Assembly: GCF_000312045.1 (NCBI RefSeq)
Contig: NZ_HE978634.1
Span: 615,940-679,939 of the forward strand
Source of the DNA: Noviherbaspirillum massiliense JC206
GTDB lineage: Bacteria > Pseudomonadota > Gammaproteobacteria > Burkholderiales > Burkholderiaceae_D
Length of the DNA stretch: 64,000 bases
Direction: 5' to 3'
A program made the translations under genes and the position numbers. The notes below the pieces were generated by a model. The model worked only from the letters and a program-made list of their open reading frames with translations, did not search any database and was not told where the DNA came from. This document shows, piece by piece, positions 10,614 through 19,677 of this stretch (its first letter is position 1; every line of letters starts with the position of its first letter).

Positions 10614-12071
10614 TCAGTACGGTGCTTTGCCGCTCAGGCCAGCCGAGTTCGGCTGGAATTGCATGGACTTATATTCCAGAAACTCTTCCATGCCGTACGG
10701 TCCCATTTCGCGGCCGTGCCCCGAGTGCTTGTAGCCGCCGAAGGGTGCGAACAGGTTGAAGCTGCCGCCATTGATGTCGACTTGGCCGGTGCGCAGCCGC
10801 CTTGCCACTTGTTGCGCGCGCTCGTCGCTGCCGGCCCAGACGCCGCCGGCCAGGCCGTAGGGCGTGCCGTTGGCAATCTTCACCGCTTCATCCTCGTCGC
10901 GATAAGTAATAATGGACAGCACCGGACCGAAGATTTCTTCCTGGGCAATAGTGCTGTCCGGCTTCACGCGGCCGAACACTGTCGGCTGCACGTAATAGCC
11001 CTTGGGCAGATCAGCCGGCGCATCCGGGCCGCCGCACAGGAGTTCTGCACCCTCCGCTATGCCCTTGCGGATATAGCCGCGCACGCGCTCGCGCTGCGCT
11101 TCGGAAATCAGCGGGCCGAGCTTGGCCGCGCCGCCGAAGGGATCGCCGATGGTGAAATTTTTCGCGATCTCCACCGCAATTTTGGCTGCTTCCTCATAGC
11201 GCGAATCCGGCACCAGCATCCGGGTATGCGCCGAGCAGGTCTGCCCGCTGTTGAGGAAGCAGGCGTTGATCGTGCCCTTGACGGCCGTCGGCAGGTCGGC
11301 ATCGTCCAGGATCACCGATGCGGATTTGCCGCCGAGTTCCAGCGCCACGCGCTTGACCGTGGCCGAGGCGACTTCCGAGATGCGCTTGCCGGCGCGTGTG
11401 GAGCCGGTGAAGGACACCATGTCCACGTCCGGATGGCGCACCAGCGCTTCGCCGACGACCGGGCCGATGCCGCTCACGAGGTTGAACACGCCGGGCGGCA
11501 CGCCGGCCGCGTCGATGATTTCGGCGAGGATGAAGGCATTCAGCGGCGCGACTTCGGACGGCTTCAGCACGACTGTGCAGCCGGCAGCCATGGCAGCGGC
11601 GACCTTGGCGGTGATCTGGTGCAGGGGATAGTTCCAGGGCGTGATGCAGGCGACCACGCCGACCGGCTCGCGTACCACGCGCGAATTGCCGGTCGTTTCT
11701 TCCCACTGGAATTCGCCGGCCAGCTTGGCGTAATAGCCGAAATTGGCGATCGGCGAGCCGACCTGGATCTGCGCCGACAGTTTCAGCGGCATGCCGACTT
11801 CGCCGGCGATGGTCCGCGCCAGTTCTTCGCTGCGCGCCTTCAGGCCTTCCTGGATCTTGCGCAGATATTCGCCACGCGTCGCGGGCGCCGTCGTGCTCCA
11901 GGCATCGAAGGCAGCGCGCGCTGCCGCGACGGCGGCATTTGCGTCGTTTTCATCGCCTTCGGGAATGCGGCCCATGACTTCCTCGGTCGAGGCATTGATC
12001 ACATCGATCCTGTTGCGGCCGGAAGGGCTGACCCATTTGCCGTTGATGTAGAGGGTGTCGCGGTTGTGCAT
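10614..12071 (-). CDS. Aldehyde dehydrogenase family protein (NAD(P)+)
   Basis: Oxidises an aldehyde to the acid with NAD(P)+. 485 residues, the usual family length. The cofactor region [20 protein letters not shown] is followed by [12 protein letters not shown], the general base in [12 protein letters not shown] and the nucleophilic cysteine in [23 protein letters not shown] and the C-terminal [16 protein letters not shown] are intact. I start at the second ATG (12071), preceded by GGAG; another ATG lies 15 bases upstream. The zinc alcohol dehydrogenase gene ends about 100 bases upstream on the same strand, so an alcohol-to-acid pair is plausible. The substrate is not resolvable. Confidence 0.93.
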   Translation of the reverse strand: MHNRDTLYINGKWVSPSGRNRIDVINASTEEVMGRIPEGDENDANAAVAAARAAFDAWSTTAPATRGEYLRKIQEGLKARSEELARTIAGEVGMPLKLSAQIQVGSPIANFGYYAKLAGEFQWEETTGNSRVVREPVGVVACITPWNYPLHQITAKVAAAMAAGCTVVLKPSEVAPLNAFILAEIIDAAGVPPGVFNLVSGIGPVVGEALVRHPDVDMVSFTGSTRAGKRISEVASATVKRVALELGGKSASVILDDADLPTAVKGTINACFLNSGQTCSAHTRMLVPDSRYEEAAKIAVEIAKNFTIGDPFGGAAKLGPLISEAQRERVRGYIRKGIAEGAELLCGGPDAPADLPKGYYVQPTVFGRVKPDSTIAQEEIFGPVLSIITYRDEDEAVKIANGTPYGLAGGVWAGSDERAQQVARRLRTGQVDINGGSFNLFAPFGGYKHSGHGREMGPYGMEEFLEYKSMQFQPNSAGLSGKAPY

Positions 12072-12169
12072 GTTCTTCGTCTCCATTCGTTGATACGGTG
12101 CTGCGCTTGCGGCGGGTTTTGCATGCTAACACCGGAAGCGCTTCTTCTCAGGACAGTCCGGGTTCCTTG

Positions 12170-13279
12170 CTATCTGAAAATGATCACGCCGCGCGCATTG
12201 CGCCCCGCGCTCAGGTCGGCAAATGCCTGCGGCGCTTCATCGATGGTGTAGGTGCGGGTAATCAGTTCGTCGAGCTTGAGGCGATGGTTGCGGTAGAGGC
12301 CGATGAGGCGCGGGAAATCCTCGCGCGGCCGGGCCGAGCCGAAATAGCTGCCGGTGAGCGTCTTTTCGCCGAAGGTCAGGCTGGCAGTGCGGATCGAGGT
12401 CATGTCCTTCGGGCCTGCGACGCCTACCACCACCGCCGTGCCGCCCTTGCGCAGCACGCCATACGCCTGCGCCGCGATCTCGCCGAGGCCGACGCATTCG
12501 AAGGCATAGTCGGCGCCGCCTTCGGTCAGCTTGGTGATCGTCTTGACCACGTTTTCTTCATTCCTGCTGTTGACCACGTGGGTTGCGCCGAACTGGCGGG
12601 CCATCTCCAGCTTTGCATCCGAGGTATCGACCGCGACGATCATGCGCGCACCGGCAATCGCGCAGCCCTGAATCGCGTTCAGTCCCACGCCGCCGCAGCC
12701 GAACACCACCGTGACGGAACCGGGATCGACCTTGGCGGTGTTGACCGCCGCGCCGACGCCGGTCATGACGCCGCAACCGATCAGGGCCGCCTTGTCGAGC
12801 GGCACCTGCTGGTCGATCTTGACCACGTTGTCCACATGCAGCGTCGCGTACTCGGCCATCACGCCGCAGCCCGAAAACACATTCAGGGGATTGCCGGCCA
12901 AGTCGCGGGTGCGCACCGTGCCATCGGGCAGGGTGGTCATGGCCTTGCCCGCCTGGTCGCACAATTGCGGCCGGCCGGTCTGACAGTAGCGGCACTTGCC
13001 GCACATGCTGACGAAGGAACTGACGACATGGTCGCCCACCTTGTAATCGCTTACGCCTTCGCCTACCGCGACCACTTCGCCCGCGCCTTCATGGCCGAGG
13101 ATGACCGGCGGCGGGAAGGGGATCGTGCCGTTGGTTGCCGACAGATCGCTGTGGCATACCCCGCACGCCGCCAGCCTGATCATGACTTCACCGCGGCGCG
13201 GCGCTTCGACGATGATTTCTTCCACCACGACCGGTTGGTTGATTTCGCGGCAGATGACCGCCTTGGCCCGTTTTTCCAT
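12170..13279 (-). CDS. Zinc-dependent alcohol dehydrogenase (MDR family)
   Basis: 369 residues. The catalytic zinc ligands lie in ACGVCHSDLS and LGHEGAGEV. The structural zinc loop CGKCRYCQTGRPQLC carries four cysteines, and the Rossmann GCGGVGLNAIQG binds NAD(H). It fits the class III-like/aryl or long-chain alcohol dehydrogenases of proteobacteria. The start at 13279 is chosen because AGGAGAC precedes the ATG; an upstream in-frame extension has no ribosome site. It is upstream of, and probably transcribed with, the aldehyde dehydrogenase gene. Confidence 0.92.
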   Translation of the reverse strand: MEKRAKAVICREINQPVVVEEIIVEAPRRGEVMIRLAACGVCHSDLSATNGTIPFPPPVILGHEGAGEVVAVGEGVSDYKVGDHVVSSFVSMCGKCRYCQTGRPQLCDQAGKAMTTLPDGTVRTRDLAGNPLNVFSGCGVMAEYATLHVDNVVKIDQQVPLDKAALIGCGVMTGVGAAVNTAKVDPGSVTVVFGCGGVGLNAIQGCAIAGARMIVAVDTSDAKLEMARQFGATHVVNSRNEENVVKTITKLTEGGADYAFECVGLGEIAAQAYGVLRKGGTAVVVGVAGPKDMTSIRTASLTFGEKTLTGSYFGSARPREDFPRLIGLYRNHRLKLDELITRTYTIDEAPQAFADLSAGRNARGVIIFR

Positions 13280-13510
13280 GTGTCTCCTGTTGTCGTTGGA
13301 TGAGTGAATTGCGCGCTTGCGCAGGAAGGGAAAGGTTCCGATGTCCTGTATTTTCCCGCAGTGCGGGATTGCTTTAAGTCGGCAGCTGTTGAGCTGCGTC
13401 AATATCTGGCAGTATCATCATGTTACTTTTGCAACAAAATAGTTCCACGCGGCATTTTCAAGGCTTGTTCGAAACGGGAAGTTCAAACTAAAACTACTTA
13501 CGGAGACGCT

Positions 13511-13711
13511 ATGTCAGACACGACCAAAGACCGCCGTCGCACTTCTTATTCCGGACTGGTTGAGTCGGCCATCCGGTCGGCTACCAAGCTGGCCTCCTCC
13601 CACGATTCCACCACGCGGACTCTGGCCAATCAGGTGGTGTCGGACCTGGTGCTGCTGCGCCGCGAACTGCCGGCGCGCCGCCAATACGATACCAAGACGC
13701 GCAAGGCTTGA
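13511..13711 (+). CDS. Small conserved-looking hypothetical protein (66 aa)
   Basis: A GGAG ribosome site precedes ATG 13511. The product is basic and soluble, rich in Ser, Thr and Arg, with no membrane segment. It starts MSDTTKDRRRTSY and ends YDTKTRKA. Two amphipathic helices are likely (LVESAIRSATKLAS and LANQVVSDLVLLRREL). I do not recognise it. It is convergent with the lipoprotein gene, whose stop codon is 23 bases away. Codon use looks like the neighbours, which supports it being real. Confidence 0.6.
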   Translation: MSDTTKDRRRTSYSGLVESAIRSATKLASSHDSTTRTLANQVVSDLVLLRRELPARRQYDTKTRKA

Positions 13712-13734
13712 TCGCCGTGCCCGGACGGAGGGCC

Positions 13735-14238
13735 TCAATCCTTTGGATTGTCATTGCCCATGCGGCGCGGGTCCGGTCCGTTTTCGAGCTTGCGCACCAC
13801 GCCTGCCTGGTCGAAATAGACCGTCATCATCGAATCCCAGGCATTGTCTTCCTTGTAGGGATAGGACCATGCTTCCAGTCCGGTCGCTGAAAAATGCTGG
13901 ATCAGGCTGGGCGCGCCTACCGTCTTCAGCACATCTTCCTTGCGCACTTCCCCGGGCTTGATGCTGGCGAATCTCTGGCTCGTCAAGACCTGCTCATAGG
14001 ATTTCAGCCTGCCGTCGGCGCCGATGCGTGCCATGTAGGTCATCTGCCCGAACGGGCCCTGCATGTATTCCAGCAGTCGTTCCTGGCCATCCTTATAGGT
14101 ATGAGTGGGTTTGCCGAGGCGGGCGATCACTTCCGATTCGGCCTCGCCCGGCTGTACCGGTGGAGCCAGCAGGCTGGCGCAGGAAGCAAGGCATGCCGCG
14201 AGCAGGGAAGCGGATAACAGCTGGAACGCGTGTTTCAT
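13735..14238 (-). CDS. BamE/SmpA-OmlA-like lipoprotein
   Basis: 167 residues with a lipoprotein signal peptide: a hydrophobic stretch followed by the lipobox LASC (an earlier LAAC is also possible). The body shows the SmpA/OmlA pattern: VQPGEAESEVIARLGKPTHTY, then IKPGEVRKEDVLKTVGAP, two 'G-x-x-x-x-x-V-x-x-x-L-G-x-P' repeats, followed by a VYFDQAGVVRKLE strand. Such proteins are outer-membrane lipoproteins of the BamE fold. It is longer than BamE (about 110) because the motif is present twice, so it is a relative and probably not BamE itself. Confidence 0.78.
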   Translation of the reverse strand: MKHAFQLLSASLLAACLASCASLLAPPVQPGEAESEVIARLGKPTHTYKDGQERLLEYMQGPFGQMTYMARIGADGRLKSYEQVLTSQRFASIKPGEVRKEDVLKTVGAPSLIQHFSATGLEAWSYPYKEDNAWDSMMTVYFDQAGVVRKLENGPDPRRMGNDNPKD

Positions 14239-14396
14239 GATGTCTGCCGTAAAAGCTGTGGAAAGACTGGAAACCTATCATTATCGTGCGGGACTGGCTG
14301 GCCGGGTACTGATTTTTCGGCGATGGCGCGGTTGCGCCCGGCCTGGAAGGCAGGCCGACCGTTCTTGCGTTAGAACGGTCCATCGGCATTTTTTTC
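14239..14396 (+). ncRNA. Candidate small RNA ending in an orphan terminator
   Basis: There is no protein gene on the plus strand here, yet the stretch ends in two adjacent hairpins. GGCCTG...CAGGCC lies at about 14340-14356. A longer stem follows, GCCGA-CCGTTCT / AGAACGG-(bulge)-TCGGC, running directly into a run of seven T. A transcript starting after 14239 would be roughly 100-150 nt. Alternatively it is a leader or a terminator of read-through from upstream. No promoter could be fixed. Confidence 0.35.
14354..14396 (+). terminator. Strong rho-independent terminator without an obvious upstream gene
   Basis: A GCCGACCGTTCT / AGAACGG...TCGGC stem with loop TGCGTT is followed by ATTTTTTTC. 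The nearest upstream gene on the same strand stops at 13711; the gene in between is on the opposite strand. Confidence 0.75.
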
Positions 14397-14566
14397 AGGC
14401 TTGGTATATTTCTTAACAGAAACATATGGTATTTTCCTGAAAACCTGAAACTCCGGACCGCTTTGCATGATCCGGTGGTTTCCCGATCCGGCTGCCACAC
14501 GTCAGATGCGCAGGCATCACTGCAATACGGCGCAGCCATTTAATGCATCTTCGAGACAGATAGATC

Positions 14567-15511
14567 ATGACCACGACAATCCACGGGCCTGGTGGCAGGG
14601 AGCAACTCATCGAGTTGCTCCTGCGGCAGTTCGTGGTCGACGGGGATGAAGGCGTGGCGAACCGGATCGCGGACAAATGCAGGACGCAAGGCTATGCGCC
14701 GGGCGCGGAATTGATCAGGCAGGGCGACAGCGGCAGCGATATCTTTCTGATCCTGACCGGGAGCGTGTCCATCGTTGTGCATGGACGTGAGGTAGGGCAG
14801 CGCAGTGCCGGTCAGCATGTCGGCGAAATGGCCCTGGTCAATCCGAATGCCCGCCGCACTGCATCCGTAATTGCGAAGGAAGAAGCACTGGTTGCCATCC
14901 TCAGCGAGCCGGATTTTTCGGCCATCGCCGAGAAGGCGCCGAAGCTGTGGCGCCGCCTGGCGGGCGAGATGGGAAGCCGGATCGGACAATACAACCAGCA
15001 CGAAGCCCATCTCGAGTACGCCGCCTTTCACGATCCTCTGACTTCTTTGCCGAATCGCAATCTGTTTGCGGACCGCTTCAAGGAAGCGACCGCAGCTACG
15101 CCGCGCGGCGACGGATGCGCGCTGCTTTACCTCGATCTCGACAGGTTCAAGCCGGTGAACGACACCTACGGGCATGCCACCGGCGATCAGCTCCTCAAGC
15201 TCGTCGCCCAGCGCATCCGTGGCAATGTGAAGCCGACGGATACCGTGGCGCGTTATGGCGGCGATGAATTCGTCATCCTGCTCGCCGGTGCCGGCGGGCG
15301 CGAGAATGCGAGCACAGTCGCCGCGCGGCTGGTGCAGGATCTCAGCCGGCCGTTTACCGTCAACAGCATCAAGCTTTCGATTTCCGCCAGCGTCGGCATT
15401 GCCTTTTATCCGGATCATGGCCAGGACCTGGACATCCTGATGCAGCGCGCCGACCTCGCGCTCTATGAAGCGAAAAAGGCAGGGCGCGACACCTACCAGC
15501 TGTCGGAATAA
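14567..15511 (+). CDS. Diguanylate cyclase with an N-terminal cyclic-nucleotide-binding domain
   Basis: 314 residues. The N-terminal cNMP/CRP-like sensor has GYAPGAELIRQGDSGSDIFL and the strand turn VGEMALVNPNARRTASV (about residues 30-110). A linker helix leads to a GGDEF domain starting DPLTSLPNRNLF (about 150), with LDLDRFKPVNDTYGHATGD and the active-site YGGDEFVILL. The synthase site is intact, so it should make c-di-GMP. The inhibitory I-site position reads KPTD instead of RxxD, so product inhibition may be weak. The CRP-like half suggests control by a cyclic nucleotide or a related ligand. Monocistronic. Confidence 0.92.
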   Translation: MTTTIHGPGGREQLIELLLRQFVVDGDEGVANRIADKCRTQGYAPGAELIRQGDSGSDIFLILTGSVSIVVHGREVGQRSAGQHVGEMALVNPNARRTASVIAKEEALVAILSEPDFSAIAEKAPKLWRRLAGEMGSRIGQYNQHEAHLEYAAFHDPLTSLPNRNLFADRFKEATAATPRGDGCALLYLDLDRFKPVNDTYGHATGDQLLKLVAQRIRGNVKPTDTVARYGGDEFVILLAGAGGRENASTVAARLVQDLSRPFTVNSIKLSISASVGIAFYPDHGQDLDILMQRADLALYEAKKAGRDTYQLSE

Positions 15512-15665
15512 GTTACTTTTCCTGGCACAGTCCGCCCCTGCGGAAGTCCGCGTCCCGACGGGCTCTGCCCGATACGATAAAATTCCCCCTCCACTGCGAT
15601 GCCCGGCACTTGCCGTGCGCCTGAGTTTTGCGCCTTCACGGCATTGCAATCGAGGAATGCCATTC

Positions 15666-16496
15666 ATGAATCTCATCCCTGAAATCAAGCCCGGCCAATC
15701 GGTCGAACTGCTCAAAGAACTGCACATCCTGACGCGCGACGGCAAACTGAACCAGGACAGCCGGCGCAAGCTGAAGCAGGTGTACCACCTCTATCAATTC
15801 ATCGAACCGCTCCTGAAGGAAGTGCAGGCGGACCATCCGGACATCCAGCTGGTGGACCATGGCGCCGGCAAATCCTATCTCGGCTTCATCCTTTACGACC
15901 TGTTCTTCAAGCAGCTTGGCGGCGGCTCGCATATCTACGGCATCGAGACGCGCGACGAACTCGTCAAGAGGTCACAGGAGCTGGCAAAGAAACTGGATTT
16001 CCCCGGCATGTCCTTCCTCAAGCTGTCGGTTGCGGAATCAATTGAATCCCGGCTGCTGCCGGACAAGGTCGACGTAGTGACGGCCCTGCATGCCTGCGAT
16101 ACCGCCACCGACGATGCGATCCGCTTTGCCTTGAAAAAGCATGCACGCTTCATCGTGCTGGTCCCCTGCTGCCAGGCGGAAGTCGCTTCAGTGCTCAGGA
16201 AAAACAAGGGACAGGCCATCGCAAGGGATGCCTTGACCGAGATCTGGCGCCATCCCATCCACACCCGCGAATTCGGCAGCCAGGTCACCAACGTGCTGCG
16301 CTGCCTGCAACTGGAGGCGCATGGCTACCAGGTCACGGTGACGGAACTGGTCGGCTGGGAACACTCGATGAAAAATGAATTGATCGTCGCCAGCTACAAG
16401 GATCTTCCGCGCCGGCGGCCGCGCGAACGCCTGAACGAAGTCCTGAATGCGCTCGGGCTGGAAGAGCTGGAGCAGCGGTTTTTCGCAACGCCATGA
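15666..16496 (+). CDS. Class I SAM-dependent methyltransferase (METTL25/GSTCD-like)
   Basis: 276 residues. SAM motif I is VDHGAGKSYLGFIL (about residues 60-73), and IYGIETRDELVKRS follows as motif II. ALHACDTATDDAI and LVPCCQAEVA are the HACDxATD and PCC signatures of a methyltransferase family thought to act on RNA or protein targets. The start at 15666 follows CGAGGA with suitable spacing; ATG 15657 would sit too close to it. Monocistronic, with a bidirectional terminator downstream. The target is unknown. Confidence 0.82.
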   Translation: MNLIPEIKPGQSVELLKELHILTRDGKLNQDSRRKLKQVYHLYQFIEPLLKEVQADHPDIQLVDHGAGKSYLGFILYDLFFKQLGGGSHIYGIETRDELVKRSQELAKKLDFPGMSFLKLSVAESIESRLLPDKVDVVTALHACDTATDDAIRFALKKHARFIVLVPCCQAEVASVLRKNKGQAIARDALTEIWRHPIHTREFGSQVTNVLRCLQLEAHGYQVTVTELVGWEHSMKNELIVASYKDLPRRRPRERLNEVLNALGLEELEQRFFATP

Positions 16497-16608
16497 GGCT
16501 GCTTGAAATACGCCCGCTGTGAACGCGGGAATGCAGCGCTGATGAGGCGCAGGCAAATCCGGCACTGCATCCGGCAGGCGCGTCACCGCGCAGGAGGCTC
16601 GGGGCAAT

Positions 16609-16638
16609 AAAAAAAGGCAGGACGCTTCCTGCCTTTTT
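16609..16638. terminator. Bidirectional rho-independent terminator
   Basis: AAAAAAAGGCAGG-ACGCTT-CCTGCCTTTTT: the stem is flanked by A on one side and T on the other. It serves the methyltransferase gene (plus) and the exported Ala/Lys protein gene (minus), which converge here. Confidence 0.88.
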
Positions 16639-16656
16639 CAAACCGCGAACGCCGGA

Positions 16657-16995
16657 TTACTTGCCGGTATTCGCAGCCTTGTCAGCTTGCGCATCTGCCT
16701 TGGCATCGGCCTTCTCGGCTTTTGCATCTGCCTTGGCCTTGGCTACCTGCGCATTCGCGTCGGCCTTTTTCTTTGCAGCCTTTGCCTTGGTTTTCTCGGT
16801 TTTTGCGTCGGCCTTTGCAGCAGTCTTGTGAGCCTTGGCATTGGCTTTCCTGGTGGTGCTGTTTGCCTTGTCATTGGAAGTGGCGGTTGCCGAAGAGGAC
16901 TGGCCTGTCGTATTCGTGGTGCTGCCGGTGGAAGTCTGGGCATAGGCGGAAGCTGCGAATACGGTGGCAAGCAAAGCAGCAAACAACTTGTTCAT
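16657..16995 (-). CDS. Exported low-complexity Ala/Lys/Asp-rich protein
   Basis: 112 residues. A clear signal peptide (LFAALLATVFAASAYAQ) is followed by a Ser/Thr/Asn segment and then about 70 residues built from A, K and D with recurring KADAK/KAKADAK units. The composition resembles histone H1-like tails, but the signal peptide places it in the periplasm or outside. The repeats predict a long charged helix or disordered rod. I do not know its function; similar short exported 'cell envelope' proteins are common in Burkholderiales. Monocistronic, with the bidirectional terminator 20 bases after the stop. Confidence 0.7.
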   Translation of the reverse strand: MNKLFAALLATVFAASAYAQTSTGSTTNTTGQSSSATATSNDKANSTTRKANAKAHKTAAKADAKTEKTKAKAAKKKADANAQVAKAKADAKAEKADAKADAQADKAANTGK

Positions 16996-17271
16996 GTCAT
17001 TACCTTTCCAAGGAGTATGAATCGAGGTTGTGAATCAACAGTCCTTTGAAGGACCGTATCCCGTCAACGAGGGGCTGCAATATCTGGTTGACCCCTCGTC
17101 CTCCTGAAGATGTAAGAAAACGTATCCCTCTTGCGTGAGCTCAATCCGGCATGGAAGCGGAAAGCATGTTTTGCAATCAAGCTGGTTCACGGATCATGAG
17201 CGAAGGGCAAGAGTTGCGCGCAAATGTCGCTTGCAGGAACTAAAATCGCCTTTCCAAAAAATGGAGACGAC

Positions 17272-18525
17272 ATGAATTTCGATTGTGTGCCCAAGGCGTG
17301 GCTGCGGGCATTGCTGGCAGCTTTTCTGACATGCGCAATGCAGACGGCAGCGCGCGCCGACACGGATACCGGCATGCTCGAAGCGGCACAACAGGCACAG
17401 CCTGAAGTCATCAGGAGCCTGCAGCACATGGTGAGCATCGAATCGGGAAGCAATGATGCCGCCGGCTTGCAAAGCATGGCCGACTATGTGGAAATACGCT
17501 TGCGTGCGCTCGGTGCCAAAGTGGACAGGCGCAAGGGAACGACCGGCCCTGCAGAGATCATCACCGGCACATTCAGCGGCAGCGGCACCCGGCGCGTGAT
17601 GTTGATGGGCCACATGGACACCGTTTATCCCGCGGGCACAATCAAGGATCAGCCATACCGCATCGAAGGCGGACGCATTTATGGGCCGGGCATTGCCGAC
17701 GACAAGGGCGGTATAGCGCTCGTGCTGCATGCCTTGCAGATCCTGAAGGACGCAGGCTGGGGCGACTATGCGCAACTGACGGTGCTGTTCAATGGCGATG
17801 AAGAAATCGGCTCGCCGGGCTCCGGCCAGTTGATCGCCGCGCTCGCCGCGCAGCACGACTATGTCCTGTCCTGCGAACCGACGCCCACCCGACCGGAAGC
17901 TCTGCTGCTTGGCGCCAGCGGCACCGGTACGGTATGGATGGATGTGTGGGGCCGCGCCTCGCATGCCGGGGCGGCGCCGCAAATCGGGCGCAACGCGCTG
18001 GTCGAACTCGCGCACCAGTTGCTGCAGACCGAGGATATCGCGAGCTCGGTGCCGGGCACGCAATTGAACTGGACCATGGCAAAGGCCGGGCTGGTGCGCA
18101 ACCAGATCCCCGAGCATGCCACGGCAATCGGCGACTTGCGCCTGGTCGATGCCGACGACTTCGAACGGATCGAGGCTGCCTTGCGCGAGCGCGTGCGCAA
18201 CAAGCGGGTGCCGGGTACCGAAACGAGCATCAGGGTCGAGCGCGGACGGCCGCCTTTCGCGGCCGGTGCAGCTGCCCGCGCACTGGCTGCAAGGGCACAG
18301 GCCATCTATGCCGAGATCGACCGGCCGCTGGCATTGATCGAACAGACGGGCGCCGCAACCGACGCCGGCTTTGCCGGCAGTTCGGGCAAGGCCGCGGTTG
18401 TGGAATCCTTCGGCCTCGCCGGCAGCAGCTACCACGCGCGTGACGAGTACATCATGATCGATTCGATCGTGCCGCGCCTGTACCTGATGACGCGCCTGCT
18501 GCAGGACATCGGCCGCAGTCGATAG
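17272..18525 (+). CDS. M20-family metallopeptidase (glutamate carboxypeptidase-like), exported
   Basis: 417 residues with an N-terminal signal peptide (ALLAAFLTCAMQTAARA). Metal ligands of a di-zinc M20 hydrolase are visible: the His of MGHMDTVYP, the bridging Asp of GPGIADDKGG, the Glu pair of NGDEEIGSPGS, and the C-terminal His in SSYHARDEY. The dimerisation domain begins after GTGTVWMDVWGRASHAG. It is closest in pattern to periplasmic carboxypeptidase G2, which removes C-terminal glutamate from folates and peptides. The start at 17272 has GGAG upstream; a longer frame from 17224 would bury the signal peptide. Monocistronic. Confidence 0.9.
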   Translation: MNFDCVPKAWLRALLAAFLTCAMQTAARADTDTGMLEAAQQAQPEVIRSLQHMVSIESGSNDAAGLQSMADYVEIRLRALGAKVDRRKGTTGPAEIITGTFSGSGTRRVMLMGHMDTVYPAGTIKDQPYRIEGGRIYGPGIADDKGGIALVLHALQILKDAGWGDYAQLTVLFNGDEEIGSPGSGQLIAALAAQHDYVLSCEPTPTRPEALLLGASGTGTVWMDVWGRASHAGAAPQIGRNALVELAHQLLQTEDIASSVPGTQLNWTMAKAGLVRNQIPEHATAIGDLRLVDADDFERIEAALRERVRNKRVPGTETSIRVERGRPPFAAGAAARALAARAQAIYAEIDRPLALIEQTGAATDAGFAGSSGKAAVVESFGLAGSSYHARDEYIMIDSIVPRLYLMTRLLQDIGRSR

Positions 18526-18811
18526 CGCAACCTGGTTTTCCCATTCTCCGGCGCGGCGCTTCCGCGCTTGGTTCAGCTCCTGCCCCGCGCTTCGCGGCGC
18601 GCCCGCATGTCATTTTGAAAAGATTCTGCAACTTTTTCCACTTGCGCCGGTCGCATGAGGTTAAGCATCGTGCTGTCCGGTTGCCGCGACATCCGCATCT
18701 CCACATCTGCCTTTTCTAGATCGATGCGCCGGCATTTCCAGACAAGTTTTCAAAGCGGAAATAAATGCGGAACTCTCTGCAAGCCTTATAAACAAAGGCT
18801 AAAATGCGATT

Positions 18812-18831
18812 ACTGTATATAATCACAGTAT
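18812..18831. promoter_or_regulatory. LexA (SOS) box overlapping a -10 element
   Basis: TACTGTATATAATCACAGTA matches the CTGT-N8-ACAG LexA operator with perfectly symmetric outer hexamers (TACTGT/ACAGTA). The core contains TATAAT, so LexA would cover the -10 of a plus-strand promoter. The first gene downstream on that strand starts at 19042. The 516-base interval 18526-19041 holds nothing else I recognise. Confidence 0.75.
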
Positions 18832-19041
18832 AGAAAACTGCTGCAGATCGGGCGCCGTAAGGGTGCTGAAAACTCCGCCGACGGCATCCCGATCCGACAG
18901 ATGCAATGCCTTGTGTGGCGAGTTTCAGGTTTTGAAAATGAGTACTGCTCAACTGTTTCTGGCGCACGCCGCCGTTCGCTCATCTTGGTCATCCGGGTCG
19001 TCACAACGATCCTGCATTCAACCGGCATAAGGAGATCAGCG

Positions 19042-19461
19042 ATGTTTAAGGTAGGCACATGGGTAGGCGCCGGCCGCTGGCCGAACCAGCATGCGCATCC
19101 CGACCAATGGCACAAGCCGGTGCGCGGGCAGGTCATCGACTTCTGCGATGTCCGGGCCTGGGCCAATTCGGTTTATTTTCCGGAAGACGTGCCGCATGCC
19201 GGCGAAGTAATGGGCCTGGCGCTGCGACTCAAGGCGGAAGGCAAGCTCGACGACCTGACCCCGGTATGCTGGGATTTCATCACCCACCGGCGCATATTGT
19301 GGGAAAAGACCTCGAAGCTGCGTCCGTACGAAGACGATGTGCTATTGTGGCGCGCTGCCAAGGCCATGCGGCTGGATGAACTTGAACATCCGCGACGTCG
19401 CAAGCCACGCGACATCCGCGAATTCCTGCCGGAACAGCAAAAGCATCTGGCGCTGGTCTGA
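19042..19461 (+). CDS. Hypothetical protein, possibly SOS-controlled (139 aa)
   Basis: The start MFKVGTWVGAGRWPNQ is preceded by AAGGAGATCAGCG, an excellent ribosome site. The product is soluble and rich in Trp (seven or more) and Arg, with no signal peptide, membrane segment or familiar motif; a basic tail (HPRRRKPRDIREF) closes it. The only regulatory clue is a perfect LexA box about 210 bases upstream with no other gene between. I do not recognise the family. A DNA-damage role would be an inference from the operator alone. Confidence 0.65.
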   Translation: MFKVGTWVGAGRWPNQHAHPDQWHKPVRGQVIDFCDVRAWANSVYFPEDVPHAGEVMGLALRLKAEGKLDDLTPVCWDFITHRRILWEKTSKLRPYEDDVLLWRAAKAMRLDELEHPRRRKPRDIREFLPEQQKHLALV

Positions 19462-19573
19462 CGCGCAACGCGTAAGCAGCTTGCAGCCAATTCTGAGCGC
19501 TCCGGAGCGGCGCATATGGCGCGCCGGGAAAGGTCTTGCGTCCATACGCATACGCGCCGGCAGTGAGTCCAAC

Positions 19574-19605
19574 ATATAACTAAATCCAATATCAGATATA
19601 ACTAA
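19574..19605. repeat. Two direct ATATAACTAA repeats, 22 bases apart
   Basis: Identical 10-mers at 19574-19583 and 19596-19605 lie in an AT-rich island, two helical turns apart. This is the spacing expected of a regulator binding one face of the DNA. The island sits upstream of an orphan terminator and the response regulator gene. Confidence 0.45.
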
Positions 19606-19677
19606 TCTAAAGCGGAAATTTATATCAGGCTTGGGTATAGTTCACCTGTCTCCTCCAACTCTCCTAGATTTGGATTT

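Noticed and set aside
10500-12251. 583-residue open frame on the plus strand
   Set aside because: Antisense shadow of the aldehyde dehydrogenase gene, which has a complete set of catalytic motifs.
18716-18967. Minus-strand open frame covering the LexA box
   Set aside because: No ribosome site, and its composition is unlike the neighbouring genes; the LexA box and -10 lie inside it, which argues for a non-coding regulatory region.
19639-19660. TTCACCTGTCTCCTCCA, looking like a tRNA T-arm and CCA end
   Set aside because: No cloverleaf, anticodon arm or matching acceptor 5' strand precedes it; it is followed by an ordinary terminator.
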